60,000 nt of DNA from Takakia lepidozioides (lineage: Eukaryota; Streptophyta; Takakiopsida; Takakiales; Takakiaceae). Under the pieces are notes generated by a model. That model was not told where the DNA came from, did no database searches, and saw nothing but the letters and a program-made list of their open reading frames with translations. Below are positions 12,180 to 23,110 of this stretch, piece after piece; the first letter of the stretch is position 1, and the number at the start of each line of letters is the position of its first letter. The translations under genes and the position numbers were made by a program. Where the stretch lies: contig CM060734.1 in NCBI GenBank assembly GCA_030704615.1, positions 30,212,042 through 30,272,041 on the forward strand. The letters are read 5' to 3'.

Positions 12180-12850
12180 CCATGCCTTAAGACAATGATT
12201 ACGCATTCACTTGGGTCTACAACTATCTAAGCGTTAAAAGTAGCTTGGACGTTAACATTAGGACTATGCATTTACTTGGCTCTATAATTATATTAACGAT
12301 AAAATTAGTAGCTTAACACTAAAAATATCTTGGATCTCAATGTTAGGATTACGCATTCACTTGGGTCTACAACTACTTTAATGCTAAAAGTAGCTTGGAC
12401 CTTATTTTAGGCAAGGACTACGTATCCATTTGGATCTACAACTATCTTAACCCTAAAAATGGCTTGGACCTTAACGTTAGGACCACACATTTGCTTGGAT
12501 CCACAACTACATTAACGGTGAAAATTCTTGGACCTTAGCATTAAGACTACGCATTTATTTGGTTTGCAACTACCTTACTGCTAAAAGTAGCTTGCACTTG
12601 ACATAATGCAAGAATTACGCATTCACTATTTGGGTCTACAACCCCCTTAACGCCAAAAGTAGCTTGACTTTACTTATAGCAACGACTGTGCATTCACTCA
12701 ATGGGTGACCCACAAGTATTGTAGTGCTAAAAATAGCTTGGATTTTACTTAAAGAACGACTACACATTCACTAATTGGGTGATCTATAAACTGTACCTTA
12801 ATGCTAAAAGTAGCTTGCACCTTAAACGTTAGGAGTATGCATTTTGTGGC
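12180..12850. repeat. Minisatellite of about 60-75 bp units
   Basis: About nine or ten diverged units follow one another, each containing ACGCATTCACTTGG, GTCTACAACTA and CTAAAAGTAGCTTGGACC. Unit length varies because of small indels. No reading frame runs through. Confidence 0.75.
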
Positions 12851-13299
12851 AATATGTTCAAACTAATCTTTGTCTGCATAAAGCGTTGAGTGCAAAAATG
12901 AAGCTAGGATGTTGTACACTTGCTTTTTCTCCTTCTATAACTCCCCCTCAAGCCATAATTACTAGCTTAATGTGCGCGTATGTTAGTTTTCCATTGCGCC
13001 TTCAGCCCAAATAAGAGCTTCAGCAGAATGTTGGGGTGTGACAGTCTTTTTTAAGCCCCCCAATAGATCATCCGACTATTAGGGCAACATAAATGGTGGA
13101 ACTTTCCTATGGTTGTAGGCAATTTGGAACAACTCCCAACGCTTGATCGCTTTGATCTAACTCGCCCTTGATCGCTTATTGGGCTTTCACCGCTATCGAA
13201 TTTACTACTTTCTACAGAGGTTGGATAGTGGTGATCATACTCATGCCAATGTGAGCAAGCAAACTAGAATATTCTATAGATTCATGAAATATCATGAGA

Positions 13300-13435
13300 A
13301 TATGCTACAGCAAAACGAAAATACGCTCACGCGAAACTACAAAATTTGTGCTCACACTCTTTTGGGTTTGTTTCGCCAATGAAACTCATTGTGCTCACGT
13401 AAGCACAAATTTTGAAGTAGTTTTGTTAGCGAAAT
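13300..13435. repeat. Imperfect inverted repeat (MITE-like hairpin)
   Basis: GAAACTACAAAATTTGTGCT at about 13337 reappears reversed as AGCACAAATTTTGAAGTAG near 13408. The inner sequence also pairs in part (GTTTCGCCAATGAAAC). The arms are short and diverged, as in a decayed MITE or foldback element. Confidence 0.45.
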
Positions 13436-13709
13436 ACTAATGTTAGATGATATCATCACGACCTTTATTTTTTATGAAATTATAATATTAAAACTAGTGT
13501 TTCACTATTAAATATTTATGTTTTACAGAGAGTTTTAACTAAAATATACTTATACACCATGTTATTGACCCTATTAACGTCGGGGTACCATTATTTGTAT
13601 TTTTGTTCACAAACATATTACTCCTATAACCGTGGATCGTTCTCACGCTTGTTTTCTTTCCTACTCACGTTGTGCTTACATGATACCAAACCCCATTCTA
13701 CATATACTT

Positions 13710-13895
13710 ATATAGGCAGCAGTGGAATTTCTACTTAAGTCTCTTACGAGTGGTTGTGGGTTCAAACCACCCTGTTGGTTATTACAAAGGTGTCCACCTT
13801 CCTACCGGAAGGCAGTAGCCCTTCTGGATCAAGTGACACCATAAGTACACTTGCTTCGGCAACACGTCCACCTTATTCTACTTAAGTTATGGCGC
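13710..13895 (+). repeat. tRNA-derived SINE copy
   Basis: The box B-like GTGGGTTCAAACCACC is followed by GGTGTCCACCTTCCTACC, GAAGGCAGTAGCCC and TAAGTACACTTGCTTCGGC. These match the order of blocks in the SINE at 1972-2235. Confidence 0.5.
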
Positions 13896-14754
13896 ACCAC
13901 CAAAAGAACCCTCAACTCCCTATGAGAGCTATGGTGAGTCTCGGCCCACCCTTGTGGCTGTGGTGAATCCCAAGACTCTATGATTCCCATGCACATAGAG
14001 CCCCTAAGCTCTTGATGAGTCGTATACCATCCACACTATGTTCCCCCTAATCTATGGCCCATGACCACCACTTGAAGCCCCACCGCATTCCGGTTGAAGG
14101 GCTTCCTTAGCCACCTCAAGGGTCTTGGCCCACCATGGGAGCAACCCATTCAGTGTCTTGATCCCGCCCTTAAGACAAAAAACCATGAAAAGATTGTTCA
14201 TAATTGATTTGAACCCAATATCACCCAAGTGACACTCAGTGATTTAGTATTAAAGCCAATACTAGTGAATCCACATTATGAAAAGTCAAGTTTAGGGTTG
14301 TTGTTGGTGAAGAGGAAGAGACTAAGACTCATGCCCTTCACCCCAAAGGAATATGACATTTTACCTGAAGGCATAATGCATTTTGTTTGGAAGGTTAATA
14401 CTTTTTATCGACTATAAATGGGGCAATGCGGTTGCCCAAAACCTCCCCCAAGGTCTCAAAAGACCCTATGTAGCCACACATTAAGTAAACAGTTGATCCG
14501 AATGCCCTTTTATAGTTGAATTTGCATTGGTTATGATGGGTAACATCCGACATACACATATGTGGCTTTGATCCCACCAACTATAATTTGTAAGGCGATC
14601 TTGTGCCCTAACAATTGGGCTATTTGCTGGATGTTGATAATAGTTGGTGTGTTTGAGCCGCTTTTTGTGACAACAACACGATATTCTTGAATGTAACATG
14701 ACATTGTGTATCCTTATCATCGTAGCCCTGCAGTATAATTTATTATCCTTATTA

Positions 14755-16159
14755 TTATTCGAAACAATGAATGCTCACAAAACTTACAAGGCGTGACAGA
14801 CACTTAGGGGCCTTGCCACTTATGTAGGTAAGAGATAAATAAACAAAAATTTCTATTCCCACCAGGCAAGCAGCGACCTGCCGACTAGTATGCATTCGCC
14901 ACCAAGTGTCTCCTTGCTTGGCTGTCTTGCATTTCTTCAAGCAAGTCAATGAGGGGGGCAATCCCTTTCTATTCAGCCTGACAGTACTAGTGACCCATGT
15001 CCCAAGCAAAGCCATATTGTATAGCAACTCTGGTGAGGTGAAGTAATTGTCAGTTACCACCACATGCCCAAGCCCATGCAATCCAGAGACTAGATGAGTG
15101 ACCACATCATATCCTTCATCTTTGCCAGACTTCTCCCTCATGCCCTGGGGGCCACCGTTCTTGCCACAATAGACATCAAATCGTACATATAGCTACTGAC
15201 TGCATCTGCAGGGGCCCAGACTTTTATGCCCCATTTCATTGGCTTTTTGGGCATATATTGGTGTATGGCACAATATTTTCCCTTATACCTTATCATGATT
15301 TCATCCACAGTTAGCAATTTGTTCAAATTCCAATGACATTTGCAAGCACTTGCAATATCCTCACAAGCCCACCTCACCTTGCCAATCTTGTCGAATGCAG
15401 TACTAGTACGATCAGACACCAGGATTAAGTTGTCCACCAAATGCAAGCACCGCAAAATAGCTTCATACCGATCGTTGGTCATAACCTTTCTAATGACAAG
15501 GCATGCAAAAAATACCTCACTTTGCTGCTAGTAGCAGCGGCTGTTGGGCAGCCTCTTTATCCTCATGAACAAACACAAGCCAATCCAAGCTTCCAACTTT
15601 GTCACAAATCAATGGCCTCCACATTGGCCCACCTTGAGTTCCACATGGCTATATTCTCGACAACATACAGATTTGTCTCTCGACAAATTCGATCAAGGAT
15701 TGTACTCAACCAGAACAATTTGAAAAAAGAACGCACAACAGGAGAGGTCTATGTCATGTTGCCCAGACAAGGCCCAGGTGCAGGCCCACCAAACAACTCT
15801 CTATCAGTACAAAAAGTAGTTTTTGTGCAGTCCCATTTTCCAAGACTAGCAAACAAACTAGCAAAAGATGCATTTGGAACATCTTCCGCCTCCTCACAGT
15901 CACCATCATTTTCCCAGTCCTCTTCCTCACACGAATCGCCCTCATATCCATCCATAGCAACCATCTCGACATCCCTAGGTACAGAATTCCCAAGTTCTAA
16001 AGTACTTGCACCCACAAGAGCCACGACATGAACAGAGCCCAAAAAAATCCGAGTAACATCACTCAAAGGAGACCTGCAGGGGTTAGTGGCAGCAGCAATA
16101 CAAGTGTCGAGATTGGCACGCAAGTGTGCGGTAGCTGGCACATTGCCCCCCCAAATCAT
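14755..16159 (-). pseudogene. piggyBac-type transposase, degraded
   Basis: piggyBac (DDE_Tnp_1_7) transposases cut and paste at TTAA sites. Read on the minus strand from about 16159, there is an acidic amino region (EEEDWENDGDCEEAED), then FFKLFWLSTILDRICRETN, the usual entry into the family domain. Next come RYEAILRCLHLVDN, VDEIMIRYKGKY, QYMPKKPMKWGIKVW and finally VVVTDNYFTSPELLYNMALL with STVRLNRKGLP. The VDE and VTDNYFTS blocks carry family Asp/Glu positions. At least four in-frame stops (for example in the stretch 15490-15760) and frame changes near 15140 and 15480 show that it is dead. The C-terminal Cys-rich finger is not clear. No TTAA-flanked ends were located. Confidence 0.8.
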
Positions 16160-17039
16160 GAGGAAGCGAATTCTGATTGCCCGCAGGTCTCGACCGTTTT
16201 TCCCGAGCTAAAGGGCCTGTATTGTTTGACTGTCCTCATCTAGCCAGACATCTTCCCTTAGCACTTCGTTCACCGCCTCACTAAAGCCTTGCTTGTCACC
16301 TTCCTCCCTCCTCTCTTTCCAACCCAAAATCAAACTGACATGCCTTCTAAACAGAAAACGGTAGTTGAGAGCACGAGGGCGCAGGCCAAGGCTCTTGAAG
16401 AGGTTGAGGATGTTTCTTTTGCGGAGGATGTTCTCAAGGTGGCTATGGCGGAGCATTACTCAACACAAAGCAGGCCTAAGATCTCTCTCAATTGCCCCTC
16501 AGTAGCATGATGTTCTACCCAAGCCCAGTGTGAGAGTATTTCCACAACTTTCTTATATACCAGCTGAGGTGTTGGTGGCTCGTGTGTCCAGCCCTGCCCG
16601 CCGGGACCAACCTTGTCTTTTACCCGCCCCAAGACCTGCATAGGCGGTTAGTGCTCAAGGAGGCCCCCCAAAAGCCCTACATAGTCGGATTAGAGGTGTG
16701 AGATGGCTAATAATAGTTAAGAGACACTGCGATTTCGCAACATTCCTCATTAATTGTGTCCCCTTTGCTTCCTGCTTGTCCCTATTTTGGGATGTGTCTG
16801 GCCGTCGTGATTCACTAACCGTACTACCCTGCATTTGCTGTGCAGTTTGTCATTTACATCTTGGCGATCGTCTTTATTTCCAACTTGGGCTGTGCTTTTC
16901 ATTTGCTTTAGTTCTTAGTGTGCGCTTGGATATCTAGGGTTTGGGTGCAGATCCCAAGCGCAAGGTGTCTGATGCTTGTGTATATACCCTGGTACATACT
17001 CGGCTCTCACCTATGTACCTATTGGATTACAATGTTGTG
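16160..17039. other. No gene assigned
   Basis: A plus-strand frame at about 16339-16510 encodes an acidic helical peptide (AQAKALEEVEDVSFAED) that could be a piece of a retroelement gag, but this is not supported further. The rest shows nothing recognisable. Confidence 0.3.
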
Positions 17040-18720
17040 CGGGTAGTGCCTTTTTAAGGAACCCGCCGAGTCCGGTTTCGGACTTTTTTTGGTACCAAGT
17101 CCGGGTCCGGGTCCGGGTAGTTGTTGGAAAATATTAGCGGGTTCACGGGTTCGGATCCGGGTCCTAATTTATTGATTAAATAAATTAGGAAAATAAAATT
17201 AACTAGAGAGAAAATTATTTTTGGCTGGAAAAAAAAACTAAATCCTTATTGTGAATTTTATTTTAAGAGATATTGCATGTGGATAACGTCCACACATGTT
17301 TGGTTCAAAACATCTCTAATTACTGGGGTACCTTATGGAATGGTGATTTATGGCCAAGAATACATTGAATGAAACTTTTGTGGTCACAAAATCTTAATGA
17401 TAATTTTTAAGGTTCTTACACCACCTCTTCAAGGGTGGTAGATAAATTTGACTTTAGAGGCTTTAACACTGGGAGTTATAGATTGAAAAGAACAATTTCA
17501 GATAATGTGTTTATAAAAGAGGTGTTTGCAATTAGAACTTATAGATAGCGGGTGGTGTGAAATGTGCATAAGTGAGAAGATATACCCTAGTACACTAACC
17601 GGTGGGTGGTTGTTCCCAGAGGGACTAAGAAACAAATAAATGTAATTCCACCGCCACCCTTGCACTATTATGTGTGTGTGTGTGTGTGTGTGTGTGTTTC
17701 TTTATTTATTTAAAAAATTAAAAAATTATTAATTTCATTTTCTATACAATTATCAGGTTCAGAACTAGACCTTATCACAAATGTCCCTCATTATAGTTAA
17801 TACTCCAACAATATTTTATCTGTCTGGTATCAATCTTAGGTGGTTCGCTATTTTTTTGGTAATAACCAGTGTTGTGGGGGTCCAGGTTTCGACCAATGTT
17901 GGACTGGTATCATAAACATTTCATACCATCCAGGGTTTGGTGTCATCGGTGAAGAGGCCTCCTTTATACCTGGCAAGTATTGGTATCAAAGTAGATATCA
18001 AATTTTTAATGTACCATTTGGTATGTATATATATTTTTATTTGCCTGGTATGGTATGGTAGTACTGCAATTTTCTAAACTTATGCTGGGGGTATATCAAG
18101 ACTGATCAATACATTGCAACATAAAGCCAAAATCAACAGAAAAGGCTTGAAAACCATAGCACCTAACTGTTTGACCACATGAGAACCCCAAGCCCTTACT
18201 CAGCTTACTGAAGCACAATGCAATCATAACAGTAACCCAATGCTGAAGAAATCGCTAGGTTTTAAGCAAAAATGCCAATCTCAGGGCATGTGCCAAGCAC
18301 TCTGCATTGCTGCACCCTAGCTCCACATTGATACCTAGGGTGCAAGTGACAGCGAGAGACGGAGAACTGTTATCAACAAAGCTACGTTCTTTGCAATACC
18401 AGGTTGGTATGATATGAGCCCAAGTATTAGGCTGTCGCTACACTGTCCCCAATATGTTCTGCCCAGGGTACTGCCCATTGCTTATACCCATCTGGTCTGG
18501 TACCTTGCTACGATATCCTTACCCTTGTTGATACCCCGCCTCGCTCCCATATACTGGTCCAACACTGGTTTTGACCCCGAGTACCCGGCCAGTTAGGTTC
18601 CGGGTTGCCGGAACTGTGCCCAGACCTGTGTCATCACCATCAACCTAGACCCTGACCCGGGTTCATTCTAAAACGGACTCGGAACCGGACCTCGGACCTG
18701 CATGCTCGGTCCAAAATCCA
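17040..18720. repeat. Element with inverted CGGGTCCGGGTC-type arms
   Basis: The left part (17040-17170 and 17855-18060) contains GAGTCCGGTTTCGGAC, a GTCCGGGTCCGGGTCCGG run, and ACCAGTGTTGTGGGGGTCCA with GTTGGACTGGTATC. The right part (18390-18720) carries the reverse complements (CCAACACTGGTTTTGAC, GTCCGAGGTCCGGTTCC when reversed). It looks like a foldback or TIR element interrupted by the dispersed repeat at 17265-17670 and a (GT)n tract at 17671-17698. Confidence 0.4.
17265..17670 (-). repeat. Dispersed repeat, copy 2, inverted relative to 11165-11595
   Basis: This is the reverse complement of copy 1, from GGATAACGTCC through TGGTTCAAAACATCTC, GGTGATTTATGGCC and AGTACACTAACCGGTGGG to AATAAATGTAATTCCACC. 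A (GT)n microsatellite follows directly at 17671-17698. Confidence 0.7.
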
Positions 18721-19117
18721 TTATATCTGCTCTCTGCGGGCTAGTGTAGTGGGTTGGGTCTAGGTTTTAAGTTTAATAACTATATATATGTTTTTTTTTT
18801 TAACTAAAATTTTATATTTACCTTGTACTTGCGCGGAGATATTGAGAGCAGTCTCTTCTCCCTCACTAGATTAGCTCATCGTTGGTACACTACTCCTCCT
18901 CCCCTCTCTTTACATTTGGTTTTTTGTTTGTTTAGGGTGGGGCATGTGGGGTCCACCTGTTTTGCAATTTGTGTGGAGGGGATGAGCAGGGAGGCCGCTG
19001 CAGTGGCCAGCCCCCACCACTCAAGGTAGGCCATCTCGACAACCAAGTTGTACCCAGTGGTAATGGGCACATACCACCTCAAAAGTGGTTCACACTGAAC
19101 TATGTTATAAGAGAACA
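18721..19117. other. No gene recognised
   Basis: AT-rich sequence with a poly-T run at 18791-18800. No family features on either strand. Confidence 0.4.
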
Positions 19118-19560
19118 TAATTGTTTATATCATGCATGGCTGTCAAAAGTTGAGTGATGTTTCACCTGGGGTCCAGTACCATGGACATGATAGAATAGTG
19201 CTAGTCATTCTTGTCAAAGGGTATTCTTGCGATGTAATCTATCCATGCCAACAGTCTGTGGTTTCCGTCCCATACAAAGAACATCTTTCCCTTGAATGGC
19301 ATTGTCACGGGGTTTTTTGAGAATGACTCTTCGACTTCTTCGTTTACCTCCTTCCATCAAGCACCCCAATCTGCCATCACATCTTCATCCACCATTCTCT
19401 TCTTGCCATTGGTGTCCAACAAGAACACATAAAATACTTGAGTCCCCAGCATGTAACCATGAATGAAATCGCCTTGAAGATTTGTTATATCGGGCGTAAG
19501 GGCAAGTCGAACTGCATGAATGGAAACCATCTGATAGCGAGAGAGAGAGAGAAGACTCCG
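19118..19560 (-). pseudogene. ParB-like domain fragment, relative of exon 2 of the 23-29 kb gene
   Basis: The minus strand encodes SIHAVRLALTPDITNLQ, GDFIHGYMLGTQVFYV, KGKMFFVWDGNHRLLAWID and TQLLTAMHDIN in one frame. These match the ParB-like exon of the MULE gene in order and spacing, including the DGNHRLLAW core and the closing AMHDIN just before that gene's splice donor. Three in-frame stops interrupt it (before WKEV, before HYS and before NITQ). Each can be explained by one G-to-A or C-to-T change (for example TGG to TGA or TAG, CGA to TGA). A SINE abuts its 5' end. It is a diverged fossil of a second element of the family. No other exon or terminal repeat of that element was found nearby. 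Confidence 0.75.
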
Positions 19561-19800
19561 GCCGAAGCCGGCGTAACTAAGAGCCACTTCGCCTCATGGC
19601 TACTGCCCCTTTTCGGGGGTGGGCCCTATACAGAAAACAGGTGTCCAGGGGACACGAGGTAACCAGGGGGTAGCGGTACCTAGGGTACCTCTAAGGTACC
19701 CAGGGGTATCCTAGGGTACTGTGGGGTATCAAAGAGGGCTTGGATTCGAGTTGTTGCTTAATGGTAATGAGAGTTGTGAGGGAACGAAGGGCGGTGAGAC
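19540..19800 (-). repeat. SINE inserted beside the ParB-like fragment
   Basis: On the minus strand the body runs GGGCCCACCCCCGAAAAGGG, GGCTCTTAGTTACGCCGGC, CGGAGTC, then TCTCTCTCTCTC, and stops exactly where ParB-like coding begins (CAGATGGTTTCC). It matches 570-662. A possible tRNA head with CTCGAATCC lies near 19745-19790. Confidence 0.5.
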
Positions 19801-19809
19801 GTATATCAT

Positions 19810-20855
19810 TAAAGCATTTGTGGATCGGGGGATAGGGATATGAAGGTTTTTATGCAGAGCGGTTATATTGGCGTTATAGATACCACCTCTAGTACCGGTT
19901 CGGTGTACCAACCACGCTGGCGGTTAGCAAGGATGTGGGGGGCATATTTTTGTCGTTTGTTTAAGATGCAGGAGGCTGGGTATCGGTCATTACATTATGT
20001 GAATTCAACGAAACGAATGATGAGATTCGGGGATGGAGAAGTGGGTAGGGGGCCATTGATGGGTAAGCCTTGGACAAGTAGGATGTCAGGGCAGAGTCGG
20101 GAGGGGCAGGTGCAGGGTGAACGTAGACAAATACATGGAAGGAGCCAGTGGGGGACAGTATGATTAGGGGGTCTGCCTTGGTAGGTGCCTGCATTGATGA
20201 GTGAGAACCATCTAGTTTCAGGGCGGTTCATGAGAAGTTTATGAATGTGCCAGACTGCGTGGTTATGGTGAGTAATGCGGAGGCCATGTATAACGGGGTG
20301 AGTACACTGACTGAGAAGGTGGAGTCATGTGTCGCATTCTTGATGTGTATGTGAGCATAGGGGGCAGTTGGGGGATGGAAATAGGCATGGCCAGAAAATG
20401 TGCTTGCGTTGGTGACCTATGTACTGAGCATAACGGAACTTGAGTGTTTGTCGGATTTGCGCGTCAGTGGCAGCCTTGATGTGCCAGAAGTAGTTTGATA
20501 ACTTATGGTGAAGTACAGTAGATTGTATCCACTTCTGGATATGGACCTTGGTGTGGCTGGTAGATGCTAGAGCTTGTATATTTGCTTCAGGGGTGAGGAT
20601 GGTCTGCACGTTACGTATTGGCCTGGTAATCGGGAGTTCTAGGACGGGATGTATTAGCAAAAATGCAGGGTGGGTATGAGCAATATAAATGGGGTCGGCT
20701 GAGGAGATTTGGCTCCCCCTGACTGGGCGAGGAGGTCTGCCCTATCGTTGCCGCTAATACCAGTGTGGGAAACAGCTCGCCCACCAACTGCCCCGAAAAT
20801 ATGCTCAAAAAAAAAATTCAAAAATTCTTTCTGGCTTTTCAACCGCACTACCACT
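19810..20855 (-). pseudogene. LINE ORF2 3' part: RNase H tail and Cys/His knuckle
   Basis: The minus strand gives FGAVGGRAVSHTGISGNDRA and DLLAQSGGAKSP. This is the carboxyl end of an RNase H domain (SHxGIxGNxxAD). Downstream, after several frame changes, come KFRYAQYIGHQRK and CPLCSHTHQECDTWLHLLSQ with a later C and H, the zinc-knuckle-like end common to plant LINE ORF2 proteins. Frames change at about 20650, 20330 and 20230, so it is dead. It lies head to head with the LINE 5' part that begins at about 20856. Confidence 0.65.
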
Positions 20856-21880
20856 TGTCAGGCACCACCAAAGTCTCATGGGGTTCCTTCTTGGTCAAAT
20901 TCCTAGGGCTCAGTTGTAACCCTGTGGCACACATCCTGGCTCTTATGGAAGAAGCAGATATCTACGGGACGCAACCACCTACAGGTTCATCTTGGGTACG
21001 GAAAAACATTCTCTCAGAACCAAGAGGGGCTGCCAAACTCAAGCCAAGGTTCAGAGAAACTCTCACCAATGCCCTTGCTATGCTAGAAGCAATTGTGGAA
21101 GCAGAGATAGATGAGGAAAACCACAAAGGAGACCTCCAGCGAACTCGGGACCACCTCTACGGGGCAAGGCCCCCGCCCTCGCCATCTTCCTCATCAAGCG
21201 TTTCTGCCCGCTCCGTGGCGCTTGCCCCTTCAATGCCAGGTCAACCAGCTGCATCAGGCCCTTTGCAGCAAGACACCACACATTCTCCTGCCTCTCCAGC
21301 TTCTGCCCATCAAGATCTTCCTCCACTTCAGCCTACAGCTCCAGCTCCGGACCCCAACATGGAAGATGTCACCACCAAAATGGACCAGGTTCCACATAAC
21401 CCCTCCCCTTGCTTCATTTTTTATGCTGACAAAGGAGACTCTAAACGTTGTTGGCTCCTCTGTCGTAATGAATCCTCCTATCAGTCTGCAGACATATTCC
21501 ATCCATCTCTCTTCCTACTTCTCTCTCAATACCCTTCTCCAACCAACTCACCCACAACATCCCCATTCCCCCTCTTCATCTTCCTCTCCCTCCTGACTTC
21601 TTCCTTACCTACACTCATCTGTTATCCATCGACACATTCTAATCAAACCCCACCCAGTTCGTCCCATCTCCACCTCCACCTACTCTGTCTGACCAAGATA
21701 CCCAAACTAATGTGGTTATGATCAAGGTTAGGAAGCTCCTGCCTAAACCACCCCCCACCTACCGATGGGTCAGCTCTTTACTCCCGACAGATCGTACGGT
21801 CCCCTTCTTCTTTGACAACCCTGGGCCATCGAATGAGATTAATACCCTCAGCCTTCTATTCCACCCACATGTTGATTAAC
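20856..21880 (+). pseudogene. LINE ORF1 (nucleic-acid-binding protein), frameshifted
   Basis: The frame encodes a helical start (GAAKLKPRFRETLTNALAML), then a long Pro/Ser/Ala-rich linker from about 21160. After a shift between 21430 and 21660 it ends in RKLLPKPPPTYRWVSSLLP and DNPGPSNEINTLSL, stopping at a TAA that overlaps the ORF2 start (ATGTTGATTAA). No zinc knuckle is visible. The assignment rests on position upstream of an endonuclease ORF and on the overlapping stop/start. Confidence 0.5.
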
Positions 21881-22760
21881 TTATCCTCATGGAACATCAG
21901 GGGGTTGGGGCAAGGCCCAGACTCCCTAAAAAACGTCAGGCTTAGGAACTGGCTGCAGCCAGTGTTCCGCCAAGATGCCATCATTTCCTTTCAAGAACAC
22001 AAACTAGATACCCAGAAAATTTCAAACCTCACTGACCATCTTTGGCCAATCAACAACTCTCTCTGGAAGCCAACATCCACCGGTTCAAGAGGGGGTACCG
22101 TAATCCTCCTCTCTCCTTCTCTTCACTCCCGCCTCCGTTGTGAGGTTTCATGGGTTCGGGGAAGGGCCCAATATTGTGCCCTGGACCTACCCAACAACGC
22201 AGGAACACTAGGCATAGTCAACGTCTATGCACCCCACTCTACCGCTGAAAGGGCAGACTTCTGGACTACCCTTGAAAATAAGATGAAAGATGTCGACTAC
22301 GTAGACGGTTGGGTGGTCATGGGAGACTTCAACATGGTTGAGGCCCCAGAAGACCGGAGATGCCCTTCCGCCTTTAACCCAACTATGCCAGAAATGGATA
22401 ACTGGAACAATCTCTCTCATTCACACAATCTAGTGGAAGCTATCTCTATTTCCCAGAACGTACCACCAACAACCCAAATTCCGACCTTCACCTGGTCAAA
22501 CAACAGAACCTTACCTGACCTTCAAATGGCTAGGCTAGACCGATTTTACTGCTCTTTAAACATTGTCCAATGGATAACTAGGAACCCCCATACCCCAATC
22601 TTGCAAGGCTTCGACCATGCATTCATTTATGCTCCTCTAAAAATCCCAAACACCCAATCCAGAGGTAAAGGTATCTACAAACTTAATACCTCTCTCCTCA
22701 AAATCCCCTCCTTTAAACAAGGGCTCAAAACATCTTGGTCCCAATCCGGCGCCCTCCTTC
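21869..22760 (+). pseudogene. LINE ORF2, apurinic-like endonuclease domain (5' half)
   Basis: The ORF2 amino end encodes an exonuclease-endonuclease-phosphatase domain that nicks target DNA. Motifs in order are SWNIRGLGQ (metal-binding Asn), SFQEHKLD (catalytic Glu), VNVYAPHSTAERADFW, WVVMGDFNMVEAPEDRR (Asp and Asn of GDFN), FTWSNNRTLPDLQMARLDR and FDHAFIYAPL (terminal Asp-His; the usual SDH is FDH here). The frame is intact up to 22760, where the MULE begins. The remainder of ORF2 resumes at 34091. Confidence 0.8.
22752..22760 (+). repeat. Left target-site duplication of the MULE
   Basis: CCCTCCTTC directly precedes the element. The right copy at 34091-34099 is TCCTCCTTC (8 of 9 identical). 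Nine bases is the usual Mutator-superfamily duplication length. Confidence 0.65.
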
Positions 22761-22870
22761 GGGGGGGGGTGCTAGTCCGTGAGTGGGAAGATGCTCACGC
22801 CAGAGGTTGTTGGGGTCCACATCCGCGGACGGTGATAACCAGGGGACCTATTTCCGTGGGAACGAGTGTA
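22761..22870 (+). repeat. Left terminal inverted repeat of the MULE
   Basis: It begins in a run of nine G, then TGCTAGTCCGTGAG, and ends with ACCTATTTCCGTGGGAACGA. It pairs imperfectly with 33960-34090. Confidence 0.6.
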
Positions 22871-22889
22871 AATGTAGTGTGTACCTGGA

Positions 22890-23110
22890 TGTGAAGTTGG
22901 ATGAACGTTGGATGAATGGTGGATGGATGAAAAATATTGGATGGATGAGAAATATTTGATGGATGGTGGATGGATGTTTGTTGGATGTTACATGCATGAT
23001 GGCTGAGTGTGGGGCGAATAATGGATCATATATGCTGGAACACTGGATGAATGACGGAGTGTCAAACTTGGAATGGTTGAATTTCGGACAGTTGATGGAT
23101 GGACTTATGT
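22890..23110 (+). repeat. Left subterminal GGATGAATGG/GGATGGATG repeats
   Basis: Many short GGATGAA, TGGATGGATG and TTGGATG units lie in a loose array. The right end carries the complementary CATTCATCC units at 33780-33890. Such arrays commonly serve as transposase-binding subterminal regions; that role is inferred here. Confidence 0.55.
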
